NCBI RefSeq assembly: GCF_030646845.1 | Contig: NZ_JAUSLE010000026.1 | Span: forward strand, 19,887-83,886 | Length of the DNA stretch: 64,000 nt | From: Rhodoferax sp. | Lineage (GTDB): Bacteria; Pseudomonadota; Gammaproteobacteria; Burkholderiales; Burkholderiaceae_C | Direction: 5' to 3' | Part shown: positions 36,139 through 44,907 of the stretch, in pieces | Position numbering within the stretch: the first letter of the stretch is position 1 | Layout: each line of letters begins with the position of its first letter | The notes under the pieces: generated by a model | Told to the model about the DNA's origin: nothing | Seen by the model: only the letters and a program-made list of their open reading frames with translations | The model's database searches: none | Translations under genes and position numbers: made by a program

Positions 36139-37849
36139 TAGAGACATCCCGCCGCGCGCCCAGTGGGCCCTGGAACAGGCCGGCATTCATCCCCTGCTGG
36201 CCCAGCTCTATGCGGCGCGCGGCGTGCAGGGCACACAGGAGCTGGACGACGGCCTGGCACGCCTCATTCCACCGGGCGAGATGCTGGGCACCAGCGCCGC
36301 AGCCGGCCTGTTGGCGGACGCCATTGCCGCGAACAAGAAACTCTGCATCGTGGCCGACTACGACTGCGACGGCGCCACCGCCTGTGCCGTGGGCCTGCGC
36401 GGCCTGCGCATGCTGGGCGCCAAATACGTGGACTACATCGTGCCGGACCGGGTGGTGGACGGCTACGGCCTGACGCCCCCGATCTCGCAGCGCGTCAAGG
36501 ACAGCGGCGCCGACGTGCTGATCACGGTGGACAACGGCATCGCCAGCCTGGCCGGGGTGGCCACGGCCCGGGCGCTAGGCCTGCAGGTTCTGGTGACGGA
36601 TCACCACCTGCCCGCCAGCATCGATGGCCAGATCGTGCTGCCCGAGGCCGACGTCATCGTCAACCCCAACCAGCCGGACTGTACGTTCGCGAGCAAATCG
36701 ATCGCCGGGGTCGGCGTGATGTTTTATGTCCTGCTGGCACTGCGCGCCGAGTTGCGCCAGCGCGGCGTGTTTGACGCGCAGACCCAGCCCAAGCTGGACA
36801 CTTTGCTGCCGCTGGTCGCGCTGGGCACCGTGGCCGACGTGGTCAGGCTCGATGCGAACAACCGCCGCCTGGTCGCGCAGGGGCTCAAACGGGTACGCGC
36901 CGGCGCCATGCCGGTCGGGCTGGCCAGCCTGTTCGAAGCCTCCGGGCGCAGCGCACCGGTCGCCACCACCTTCGACTTTGGCTTTGCACTGGGCCCGCGC
37001 ATCAACGCGGCCGGGCGCCTGTCCGACATGACGCTGGGCATTGAATGCCTGCTGACCGACGATGCAGCGCGTGCGGCAGAGTTGGCCAAGACGCTGGACG
37101 GCATCAACCGGGAACGGCGCGAAATTGAAGGCACCATGCGCGAACAGGCATTTGCCATTGCCGAATCCCTGTTTGACGACGAGGAGGAACCGCCACCCGC
37201 CATCTGCGTCTTCGACCCCGATTTTCACGAAGGCGTGGTCGGCATTGTGGCCTCGCGCATCAAGGACAAGCTGCACCGCCCCACGTTCGTCTTTGCCGCC
37301 AGCGCCGCGCCAGGCAAGGAACACGAACTCAAAGGCTCTGGTCGCTCGATTGCGGGCTTTCACCTGCGCGACGCGCTGGACCTGGTGGCCAAGCGCTACC
37401 CCGGCGTGCTGCTGCGTTTTGGCGGCCACGCCATGGCGGCAGGCTGCACCATTGCCGAAGAAAACTTTGACGCTTTCGAGCAGGGGCTGAACGAAGTTGC
37501 GCAAGAGTGGCTGGACGCCGCCACCCTCACCCGCCGCCTCGACACCGATGGCCCGCTCAAAGCCGAGTTCCGCCGGGTCGAACTGGTCGATGTGTTGCAC
37601 AAGGAGGTGTGGGGGCAGGGCTTTGCCCCCCCGACCTTCAGCGAAGAACTGGAAGTGGTGTCGCAACGGCTGGTCGGTGAAAAGCACCTCGCCCTCAAAC
37701 TCAAGCACCAGGGCCAGCCGGTGGATGGCATCTGGTTTGGCCACACCGAGCCACTGCCGGCACGCGTCAAACTCGCCTTCCGGCTCGATGCCGACGCCTG
37801 GAACGGCGTGCGCCGGGTGCGGTTCCTGGTGGAGGCGGCGGAAATATAA
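36125..37849 (+). CDS. recJ: Single-stranded-DNA-specific exonuclease RecJ
   Basis: 574-aa 5'-3' exonuclease of recombination and mismatch repair. The DHH-domain motifs are complete: VADYDCDGATA at ~77-87, VTDHHLPAS with the D159-H160-H161 triad, DNGIASL, and DHHA1 GSGRSIAGFHLRDAL plus RFGGHAMAAGC. An OB-fold end follows. Start ATG overlaps the upstream stop; the first six residues (MKIIAR) come from a dispersed repeat, so the original start may have been different. Confidence 0.97.
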   Translation: MKIIARDIPPRAQWALEQAGIHPLLAQLYAARGVQGTQELDDGLARLIPPGEMLGTSAAAGLLADAIAANKKLCIVADYDCDGATACAVGLRGLRMLGAKYVDYIVPDRVVDGYGLTPPISQRVKDSGADVLITVDNGIASLAGVATARALGLQVLVTDHHLPASIDGQIVLPEADVIVNPNQPDCTFASKSIAGVGVMFYVLLALRAELRQRGVFDAQTQPKLDTLLPLVALGTVADVVRLDANNRRLVAQGLKRVRAGAMPVGLASLFEASGRSAPVATTFDFGFALGPRINAAGRLSDMTLGIECLLTDDAARAAELAKTLDGINRERREIEGTMREQAFAIAESLFDDEEEPPPAICVFDPDFHEGVVGIVASRIKDKLHRPTFVFAASAAPGKEHELKGSGRSIAGFHLRDALDLVAKRYPGVLLRFGGHAMAAGCTIAEENFDAFEQGLNEVAQEWLDAATLTRRLDTDGPLKAEFRRVELVDVLHKEVWGQGFAPPTFSEELEVVSQRLVGEKHLALKLKHQGQPVDGIWFGHTEPLPARVKLAFRLDADAWNGVRRVRFLVEAAEI

Positions 37850-37868
37850 GTGTCAGAAGCTCACAACC

Positions 37869-38555
37869 ATGCACCCCCTGAAACGACCTGCTTGCCGCCC
37901 CCCGATAACCTTCGGCTTGACGACGCTGCTCTGGCTGGCCTGCGCGCTGCCCGCCATAGGCGCCGACCAGCCCGTGGGCATCACGGCCGAGCTGCCCTAC
38001 CTGGAGGTGAAACACGAGGGTCGTGTCATCCGCGTTGAGCGAAATCCGGACAACCTCAACATGATCGATCCGGATCTGGCCCTGACCTCTCGGGCCTGCC
38101 CCCCTTTCTGCATCCAGCCGGTGGTGATTGCCCCCGGGGTTGAGACGCTGGGCGAACTGGAGGTACTGGACTACATCCAACGCTTCAGTACCGGCGACAA
38201 GAGCGTGCTGCTGATCGACTCACGCGAGCCCGAATGGCTGCAGCGCTTCGGCATGATTCCGGGCAGCATCAGCCTGAGCTGGACCCATCTGCACCCGCAA
38301 CACACCTCGGTCGAAAAAATTGCCGAGACGGTGGAAGACCTTTTTGGCGCCTATCGCGTCGGCCCGCTCTGGAACTTTGCAGATGCCAGGACGCTGGTGC
38401 TCTACTGCAACGGCGCCTGGTGCGGCCAGTCTCCCACCAGTATTCGCCAATTGCTGGGCATGGGCTACCCGGCTCACAAGATCAAGTGGTACCGCAGCGG
38501 TATCCAGGGCTGGAAGCTGCTTGGGCTGACGACCGTGCAGCCCCGATCGCCTTAG
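37869..38555 (+). CDS. Exported rhodanese-like protein
   Basis: 228 aa. Signal peptide: KRPACR basic start, hydrophobic LTTLLWLACALPAIGA, cleavage near GA-DQ. The rhodanese domain shows LLIDSREPEW and active loop C180-N-G-A-W-C-G-Q-S, a candidate sulfur-carrying cysteine at 180 with a second cysteine at 185. A CPPFC pair lies ahead of the domain (residues near 77-81), so periplasmic redox or sulfur relay is plausible. Overlaps the convergent DUF599 gene by four bases. Confidence 0.88.
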   Translation: MHPLKRPACRPPITFGLTTLLWLACALPAIGADQPVGITAELPYLEVKHEGRVIRVERNPDNLNMIDPDLALTSRACPPFCIQPVVIAPGVETLGELEVLDYIQRFSTGDKSVLLIDSREPEWLQRFGMIPGSISLSWTHLHPQHTSVEKIAETVEDLFGAYRVGPLWNFADARTLVLYCNGAWCGQSPTSIRQLLGMGYPAHKIKWYRSGIQGWKLLGLTTVQPRSP

Positions 38556-39232
38556 CCCATCAGGTCTGCGTCACTGCGGGGCGCGCGGTCCAGGTGGTAC
38601 AGGAAAAAGATGAGCAACGCCGTCGCGCCCAGCAGGAACAGCGGACCAAACAGCCAGAACAGCAGCGGCACCGTGAAATAGTAGGCCCGCATGCCAATGC
38701 GGTAAAAGACGCCTGCGCGGTTCATTTGCGCCACCACATGGCCAATCTGAATGCGTTCGAGCTCTCGGTCCAGCGGCACGTTGATCGAATAGCCAATGTG
38801 ATGAAACAGTCGTACCGACATCGAGAAGGCGAAAAATACAAGAAGCAGGTCAAACAGCATCATCAGCAGTTTGAACAGCCACATCTCGGCGCTGACGTGA
38901 CCCAGAAAATTGAGCGAGTGCCAGGTGCCGGAGAGCTTGTCGCCTTGGGCGCTCAACGTCAGCACACCAATGATCAGCAGGACGGCCGTCGATGCCATGA
39001 AACTGGCCGACATGGTGGAGTTGCGCAGGGTCTGCACCGCCAGGATGTCGCGCCGCTCGCGCATCACGCTGGCCACCCAGGCCTCACGGGCCGCCAGCAT
39101 GACGTCCTGCGCGCTGGACGCCGGGTCACGGCGGGTACGCCAGCGCAAGTAGAGCTGGTAAAAATAAATCGCGGCGGCACTGAGGGCAAAGCTCAGGAGA
39201 TCGGTGGCGTGAGTAGCAATGAAATCGGGCAT
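38552..39232 (-). CDS. DUF599 family membrane protein
   Basis: 226 aa from ATG 39232. Four strong membrane helices: LLSFALSAAAIYFYQLYL, ASTAVLLIIGVLTLSA, LLMMLFDLLLVFFAFSMSV and VPLLFWLFGPLFLLGATALLIFFLY. The stretch VQTLRNSTMSASFMAST is the DUF599 signature. Role unknown; no linkage to neighbours beyond position. Confidence 0.85.
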   Translation of the reverse strand: MPDFIATHATDLLSFALSAAAIYFYQLYLRWRTRRDPASSAQDVMLAAREAWVASVMRERRDILAVQTLRNSTMSASFMASTAVLLIIGVLTLSAQGDKLSGTWHSLNFLGHVSAEMWLFKLLMMLFDLLLVFFAFSMSVRLFHHIGYSINVPLDRELERIQIGHVVAQMNRAGVFYRIGMRAYYFTVPLLFWLFGPLFLLGATALLIFFLYHLDRAPRSDADLMG

Positions 39233-39357
39233 GGGGCAATTTTGCCAGTTCGCCAGGGACGGTGGCAAAGCAACGATCCGCCTGCGCCTGACCTTGCCTG
39301 GTCAGGGTCGATCGCCCGGCCCAGGCGTCTGCCGGTCACAACGCCTAAAATGCAGGG

Positions 39358-40257
39358 GTGCCATCCATCCTCAACGCCGACCTCCACTGCCATTCCGTCG
39401 TGTCCGACGGCACCCTGACACCCGAAGCGCTGGCCGCACGCGCCAAGGCCAATGGGGTGGAGTTGTGGGCCCTGACCGACCATGACGAAATTGGTGGCCA
39501 GCAACGTGCCGCTGCGGCGGCCAGCGCCATCGGCATGCACTACCTTACCGGCGTTGAGATTTCGGTCACCTTCGTCGCGCAAACGGTCCACATCGTGGGC
39601 CTGGGGTTTGATCCGGAAAACCCGGCCCTGAAGCTGGGCCTCAACCAGACCCGGGGTGGCCGCGGGCAACGTGCGATGGACATGTCCGACGGCTTGGCCA
39701 AGGCGGGCATTCCGGGAGCTTATGACGGCGCCTTGAAATTTGCCGGTAACCACGAACTGATTTCCCGCACCCACTTTGCCCGCTTTCTGGTGGAAAGCGG
39801 CGTCTGCCGGGACACCTATGAAGTGTTCCGCAAATACCTGACCGAAGGCAAGCCCGGCTTTGTAGAGCACCGCTGGGCCAGCCTGAAAGACGCCGTGACC
39901 TGGATCCGGGAAGCCGGCGGGGTGGCGGTGATTGCGCACCCGGCACGCTACAAGTTCACCAGCAACGAGGAATTCGCGCTGTTCAGCGAATTCAAAAGCC
40001 ATGGCGGGCAGGGCGTGGAAGTGGTCACCGGCAGCCACACGGCGGCCGAATACATCACCTATGCCGACACTGCCCGCGAATTCGGTCTGGCGGCAAGCCG
40101 GGGTAGTGATTTCCACAGCCCGGATGAGAGCCACACGGAACTGGGCACACTCCCCTATCTGCCGGGCAAACTGACGCCGGTCTGGGAACTGCTGGCCGAC
40201 CGTATCCGGCACGCATCTGTCGAGAGTCCGGGGGCCAGTGCCCCCACGGGCCATTGA
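39358..40257 (+). CDS. PHP-domain 3',5'-nucleoside bisphosphate phosphatase (RNase AM/TrpH-like)
   Basis: 299 aa from GTG 39358; an ATG eight bases upstream is out of frame. PHP motifs ADLHCHSVVSDG, LTDHDEIGG, and AHPARYKF then RGSDFHSP supply the metal-binding histidines and aspartates. The family member RNase AM/YciV removes 5' nucleotides and hydrolyses pAp. The following EamA and YciO genes form a row; YciV and YciO neighbour trp genes in enterobacteria, and trpS occurs here 2.3 kb downstream. Confidence 0.92.
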   Translation: MPSILNADLHCHSVVSDGTLTPEALAARAKANGVELWALTDHDEIGGQQRAAAAASAIGMHYLTGVEISVTFVAQTVHIVGLGFDPENPALKLGLNQTRGGRGQRAMDMSDGLAKAGIPGAYDGALKFAGNHELISRTHFARFLVESGVCRDTYEVFRKYLTEGKPGFVEHRWASLKDAVTWIREAGGVAVIAHPARYKFTSNEEFALFSEFKSHGGQGVEVVTGSHTAAEYITYADTAREFGLAASRGSDFHSPDESHTELGTLPYLPGKLTPVWELLADRIRHASVESPGASAPTGH

Positions 40258-40263
40258 CGCCCC

Positions 40264-41178
40264 ATGGCCTTCTGGCGCACCCGACAGGGTGCTGGCGTTT
40301 TACTCATCGTGCTGGCGGCGCTCGCGTTTGCCGTGCTGGACACCACCACCAAATATGCCGCCACACTGGCACCGGTGCTGATGTTGCTGTGGTTCCGCTA
40401 TGCGTTTCAGGCGGTGGTGACCTTTGCCCTGCGCTTTCCGGTGCAAAAACTGGCGTTGCTGACGACCCCCAATCCACGCTTTCAGACCCTGCGCGGGGTG
40501 CTGCTGCTGACCACCAGCGCCTGCTCATTTTTTGGCTTGCAGCATCTGCCTGTGGGCGAGTTCACTGCGATGGTGATGCTGTCGCCCCTGGTGGCCACCG
40601 CGCTGGCGGCCTGGCTGCTGAAAGACCATGTCTCCCCGCGGCGCTGGCTGCTGATGGCGGCGGGATTGGGCGGGGTGCTGCTGGTGATTCGTCCCGGCGG
40701 TCAGGTCTTCAGCTGGGCCTTGCTGTTTCCCGTGCTGCTGGTCAGCACCTATGCCTGGTTTCAGGTGCTGACCAGCCGCCTGAGTGGTGAAGAAAACCCG
40801 TACACCACCCACTTCTACACCGGACTGGTGGGTACCCTGGTGATGAGCCCCATCGTGGTGTTCAGCTGGGACACGGCGGCTCTGCTGGCACATTGGCCCT
40901 GGTTTGTACTCATCGGTTTTCTGGGGACCTTTGGCCACCTGATGTTGATCCGGGCCTACATGCGGGCCTCTGCGCCGGTGCTGACGCCCTACCTCTATAC
41001 GCAAATCGCGTTTGCAACGCTGGGCGGCTGGCTGGTGTTCAGGCACGTCCCCGACACCCTGGCCTGGCTCGGCATTGCCGTGATTGCTGGCACCGGCATT
41101 GGCAATGCCCTGCTCTCCGCCCACGAGGTGGCCGTGCAACGGCGCGCGGTCGTTCGCCAGCCCGCGCCCACGCCTTGA
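40264..41178 (+). CDS. EamA/DMT-family transporter
   Basis: 304 aa with ten helices; the first repeat starts VLLIVLAALAFAVLDTTTKYAA and contains RYAFQAVVTFALRFP; the second ends with LTPYLYTQIAFATLGGWLVF. Starts six bases after the PHP gene. Third EamA-type carrier in the window, unrelated in position to the others. Substrate unknown. Confidence 0.9.
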   Translation: MAFWRTRQGAGVLLIVLAALAFAVLDTTTKYAATLAPVLMLLWFRYAFQAVVTFALRFPVQKLALLTTPNPRFQTLRGVLLLTTSACSFFGLQHLPVGEFTAMVMLSPLVATALAAWLLKDHVSPRRWLLMAAGLGGVLLVIRPGGQVFSWALLFPVLLVSTYAWFQVLTSRLSGEENPYTTHFYTGLVGTLVMSPIVVFSWDTAALLAHWPWFVLIGFLGTFGHLMLIRAYMRASAPVLTPYLYTQIAFATLGGWLVFRHVPDTLAWLGIAVIAGTGIGNALLSAHEVAVQRRAVVRQPAPTP

Positions 41179-41215
41179 TCCAGCCGACCCGACATCATTC
41201 GCCGACAATACACCC

Positions 41216-41839
41216 ATGCCCCAGCTCTTTGAACTTCACCCCGACAACCCGCAACTGCGGCTTTTGAAGCAGGCCGTCGCGCTGCTTGAAAAAGGCGAGA
41301 TCCTGGCGGTGCCCACCGACTCCAGCTACGCCCTGGTCTGCCATCTGGACGACAAGGCCGCGGCAGACAAGCTGCGCCGCATCCGGGGCGTGGACGACAA
41401 GCACCACCTCACCCTGTTGTGCCGCGATCTCAGTGAACTGGCCAACTACGCCAGGGTGGACAACCAGCAGTTTCGGCTCATCAAGTCCGCCACACCCGGG
41501 CCATACACCTTCATTCTGGAAGCCAGCAAGGAAGTCCCCCGCCGCCTGAGTCACCCCTCCCGCAAGACCATCGGCCTGCGGGTACCGGACCACAAGGTAT
41601 TGCAGGAGTTGCTGACGCTGCACGACGGCCCCTTGCTTGCTACAACTCTAATAGCGCCCGGCGAGACAGAGCCGCTCAACGACGCGCAGGATATCCGTGC
41701 GCGTTACAAAAACCAGATTGCGGCCGTCGTGGACGCAGGCGCGTGCGCCCTGGAACCCACCACGGTGGTGGACCTGACCGGCGGCGAACCGGTGGTGATT
41801 CGCCAGGGACGCGGAACGCTGGCAGCCCTCGGTCTGTAA
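41216..41839 (+). CDS. yciO: YciO/Sua5 family L-threonylcarbamoyladenylate synthase-like protein
   Basis: 207 aa from ATG 41216. YrdC-fold core with VPTDSSYALVCHLDDKAAADKL, KHHLTLLCRDLSEL, PGPYTFILEASKEVPRRL and TIGLRVPDHKVLQELL. The KxR/S-x-N pocket differs from TsaC, and YciO enzymes make threonylcarbamoyl-AMP poorly, so a direct tRNA t6A role is uncertain. The stretch encoding ATTLIAPGE (41639-41675) has AT-rich codons resembling the head of the dispersed repeat. Confidence 0.9.
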   Translation: MPQLFELHPDNPQLRLLKQAVALLEKGEILAVPTDSSYALVCHLDDKAAADKLRRIRGVDDKHHLTLLCRDLSELANYARVDNQQFRLIKSATPGPYTFILEASKEVPRRLSHPSRKTIGLRVPDHKVLQELLTLHDGPLLATTLIAPGETEPLNDAQDIRARYKNQIAAVVDAGACALEPTTVVDLTGGEPVVIRQGRGTLAALGL

Positions 41840-41874
41840 AGCGCCAGCCACATTGCCTCTGAGACAATTGCCCG

Positions 41875-42543
41875 ATGGATATCGCCCACCTCATTCAAAC
41901 CGTCGCCCTGTATGCTCTGCCAGTGCTGTTCGCCATCACGATTCATGAGGCGGCCCATGGCTATGCCGCACGGCATTTTGGCGACAACACCGCCTACATG
42001 CTGGGGCGCATCACACTCAACCCGTTGAAGCACATTGACCCGGTGGGCACTATCCTGATGCCGCTGCTGCTGTACTTCGCCACCTCGGGGGCCTTCCTGT
42101 TCGGCTATGCCAAACCGGTGCCGGTGCGGTTTGACAAGTTGCGCAATCCCAAGCGCGACATGATCTGGGTGGCACTGGCCGGGCCAGGGGCCAATTTCAT
42201 CCAGGCCTTTCTCTGGGGCGCCCTGTTTTTCATCCTGAGGGGGACTGGCGTGACCGAGCCGTTTTTTCTCAAGATGGCGCAAGGCGGCATTCTGGTCAAT
42301 TTGGTGATGTTTGCGTTCAACCTGTTTCCGCTGCCACCCCTTGATGGCGGGCGCATTCTGGTCGGCCTGCTGCCCTACCGCCAGGCCGAACTGGTGTCGC
42401 GCGTCGAGCCCTGGGGGTTTTTCATCGTGATGGCGCTCGTGATTTCAGGCGTTGTCAGCACGCTGTGGCTGCAACCCTTGATGGCGCTCAGCTATGGTCT
42501 GCTGGATATCTTGTTGACCCCGATTTCCATGATTTTTGGCTAG
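41875..42543 (+). CDS. Site-2 protease family (M50) membrane metalloprotease
   Basis: 222 aa. Zinc-binding H24-E25-x-x-H28 in ITIHEAAHGYAARHFGD and third ligand region PPLDGGRIL with D157, both within membrane helices. This short form lacks PDZ and CBS domains. Cleaves transmembrane substrates; the natural target is unknown. Thirty-one bases ahead of trpS, whose start it nearly touches. Confidence 0.93.
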   Translation: MDIAHLIQTVALYALPVLFAITIHEAAHGYAARHFGDNTAYMLGRITLNPLKHIDPVGTILMPLLLYFATSGAFLFGYAKPVPVRFDKLRNPKRDMIWVALAGPGANFIQAFLWGALFFILRGTGVTEPFFLKMAQGGILVNLVMFAFNLFPLPPLDGGRILVGLLPYRQAELVSRVEPWGFFIVMALVISGVVSTLWLQPLMALSYGLLDILLTPISMIFG

Positions 42544-42574
42544 CCCATTCCTTTGCACAAGAAGTTTTACGACC

Positions 42575-43870
42575 ATGAGTTCGAAGCGTTTTCTGACCGG
42601 GATCACCACCTCCGGCACCCCCCATCTGGGCAATTACGTCGGCTCCATCCGGCCATCGGTGCGACACAGCCTGGACCCTGACGTCGAGAGTTTCTATTTT
42701 CTGGCGGATTACCACGCCCTGATCAAGATCGATGAGCCTGCGCGCATCCAACGCTCCACGCTGGAAATTGCGGCCAGCTGGCTCGCGGCCGGGCTGGACC
42801 CGGAACGCGTCATTTTCTATCGCCAGTCTGACGTGCCCGAAATTCCGGAACTCACGTGGCTGCTGACCTGCGTTATCGGCAAGGGCGTCCTGAACCGGGC
42901 TCACGCCTACAAGGCGGCGGTGGACAAGAACACGAGTGCCGGCGAAGACCCCGACGCGGATGTCAGTGCCGGCCTCTTCATGTATCCGGTGCTGATGGGC
43001 GCGGACATTCTGATGTTCAACGCCCACAAGGTGCCGGTGGGGCGCGACCAGATCCAGCATATCGAGATGGCGCGCGACATGGCGCACAGCTTCAACTACC
43101 GCTATGGCGAACACTTTGTGCCGCCCGAAGCCGAAATTGAGGAAGACGTAGCCACCCTGCCCGGCCTGGATGGCCGCAAAATGAGCAAGAGCTACGACAA
43201 CACCATCCCGCTCTTCGCACCGCGGGAACAACTCAAAAAGCTCATCGCCAGCATCGTGACTGACTCATCAGCGCCCGGCGAGGCCAAAAACGTGGAAGGC
43301 TCTGCGCTGTTCCAGATTTACCAAGCCTTTGCCACGACTGAAGAGACTGCAGCCCTGCGTCAGGCCTACACCGACGGCATTGCCTGGGGTGACGCCAAAC
43401 AGGTGGTGTTTGAGCGGATCGACCGCGAGATCGCTCCCATGCGTGAAGCGTATCTGGCGCTCCTGAACGACCCTGCAAAGATTGAGGCCATCCTGCTGGC
43501 CGGTGCCGCCAAGGCACGCCAGATCGCAACCCCGTTCATGGGTCGCCTGCGCCACGCCGTCGGCTTGCGCGACCTGCGTGTGCAAGCCAGTAGCAAAGCA
43601 GCAAAAACTGCCAAGGTCGCGAAACCCGTTTTCAAGCAATACCGCGAACGCGATGGCAAGTTCTACTTCAAGTTGATGGATGCTGATGGCCGTCTGCTGT
43701 TGCAGAGTACCGGCTTCGATTCACCCAGGGAGGCCGGTCAATCCATCGGTTTGTTGCAGACGCAGGGCGTCGCGGCCCTCGCCGGCCTGGCAGACAAACT
43801 GCAGCCGAATGCCGAAGTTGACGCCAAGGACATCAACACAGCCTTGCAGCTGATGACCGACGCAGAGTAA
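42575..43870 (+). CDS. trpS: Tryptophanyl-tRNA synthetase with C-terminal YegP-like extension
   Basis: 431 aa from ATG 42575; compact TrpS enzymes are ~335-350 aa. HIGH-type PHLGN at 16-20, and K202-M-S-K-S206 in [10 protein letters not shown]. The synthetase ends near residue 330 ([11 protein letters not shown]). The remaining ~100 residues hold a lysine/alanine-rich linker and a segment [18 protein letters not shown] / [10 protein letters not shown] that resembles a DUF1508 (YegP) repeat. Charges tRNA-Trp; the extension is of unknown role. The tRNA-Ser gene follows 51 bases after the stop. Confidence 0.95.
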   Translation: MSSKRFLTGITTSGTPHLGNYVGSIRPSVRHSLDPDVESFYFLADYHALIKIDEPARIQRSTLEIAASWLAAGLDPERVIFYRQSDVPEIPELTWLLTCVIGKGVLNRAHAYKAAVDKNTSAGEDPDADVSAGLFMYPVLMGADILMFNAHKVPVGRDQIQHIEMARDMAHSFNYRYGEHFVPPEAEIEEDVATLPGLDGRKMSKSYDNTIPLFAPREQLKKLIASIVTDSSAPGEAKNVEGSALFQIYQAFATTEETAALRQAYTDGIAWGDAKQVVFERIDREIAPMREAYLALLNDPAKIEAILLAGAAKARQIATPFMGRLRHAVGLRDLRVQASSKAAKTAKVAKPVFKQYRERDGKFYFKLMDADGRLLLQSTGFDSPREAGQSIGLLQTQGVAALAGLADKLQPNAEVDAKDINTALQLMTDAE

Positions 43871-43921
43871 GTCTGGCCGGCACGGGCAACGCCGCTGATA
43901 CAATGGCACGCAGTCGACACA

Positions 43922-44009
<88 letters not shown>

Positions 44010-44013
44010 AAAT

Positions 44014-44055
44014 AAAACCCTAAGTGATTGATTCACTTAGGGTTTTTATTTTTTC
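44014..44055 (+). terminator. Intrinsic terminator of tRNA-Ser
   Basis: AACCCTAAGTGA (44016-44027), loop TTGAT, TCACTTAGGGTT (44033-44044), then TTTTATTTTTT. Twelve perfect base pairs with a long U-tract, A-rich on the other side, so it can work in both directions. Confidence 0.93.
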
Positions 44056-44225
44056 AACTCTATCAATGACTGCGTTACCTCCGCATTACCTCCCGAGAGC
44101 GACGGGCTACCCCCGGTCTGCTCCTCAAAGTCACCACCGTTACAAGCACCCTGTATGTGACCACGCACAGGCCACGGCTCCAACCCGTGAAGACCGCAAT
44201 CCTCGGGCACGCCAACGGCAGGGAC

Positions 44226-44745
44226 CTACTCCCTGAACTTCATTGCGCGGCTGTCGTTACCGTTGGCAAGGGCTGCCACATGATTCACGGCAAAGTCAGT
44301 CACTTTGTCGCGGAACAGAAAATAGTGACCGGCCAGACGTGGTGATATACGCAAGAATTTCCGTGCCGCCGCAACCTCAGCAATGATACTGACGTATGCC
44401 CTTTCTCTAACATGAGAGGGTATCGCGTGAGACCTGCTCCCTTTGACACGGCCAGCAATATTTGAAACTTTCAGCTATCAGTTTCATAGCATCGATTGCC
44501 GAAGAAAAAGAGCCCACCCGTGCTGGCGGCTGATCTACCATTGCTTCCGTTTCTATTGCGGCAATGTAGCGTAAAACGTCGTTCACGACAGGCCGCTTTC
44601 CAGTCATCCAGTTCGACTCCAGTCAGAAGCCGTTGGTGGCATTCGGCAACGTGTCCTTCGCGGAAGTTCACCCAATCGAGCAAGAGCGCATTGAAGCCGT
44701 CACTAGGAGAATGTTCGACTCGTGGCCCCCTCAGTGAACTCGAGC
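44226..44745 (-). pseudogene. Degraded protein gene, at least two frameshifts, family not recognised
   Basis: Leftward coding-like segments run on with frame changes: first NALLLDWVNFREGHVAECH... to ELDDW; second MTGKRPVVNDVLRYIAAIE... to DAMKLIAES; third LKVSNIAGRVKGSRSHAIP, VSIIAEVAAARKFLRISPR, HYFLFRDKVTDFAVNHVAA and stop TAG at 44226-44228. Codon choice and amino-acid composition look coding in each piece and the joins are collinear. The third frame stays open past the TAG to a TAA at 44046-44048 (includes GLEPWPVRGHIQGACNGG), so a nonsense mutation is also possible. No function assigned. It lies between the tRNA-Ser and the defence-like genes, as relics of mobile DNA often do. Confidence 0.5.
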
Positions 44746-44907
44746 AAGCTCTGCCTTCTCTGACACTGAACCCGAAGTGACTTCACCCCGCGCGCCGCTA
44801 TCTGGCTCCATTTCACCCTGGGCTGCAGCGCCTCAGCACAGGGCGCAGACGCGCACGTACAACTCTACATTTGCGATAGTCGCTATCTCGTCTACCATCG
44901 GAGAATT

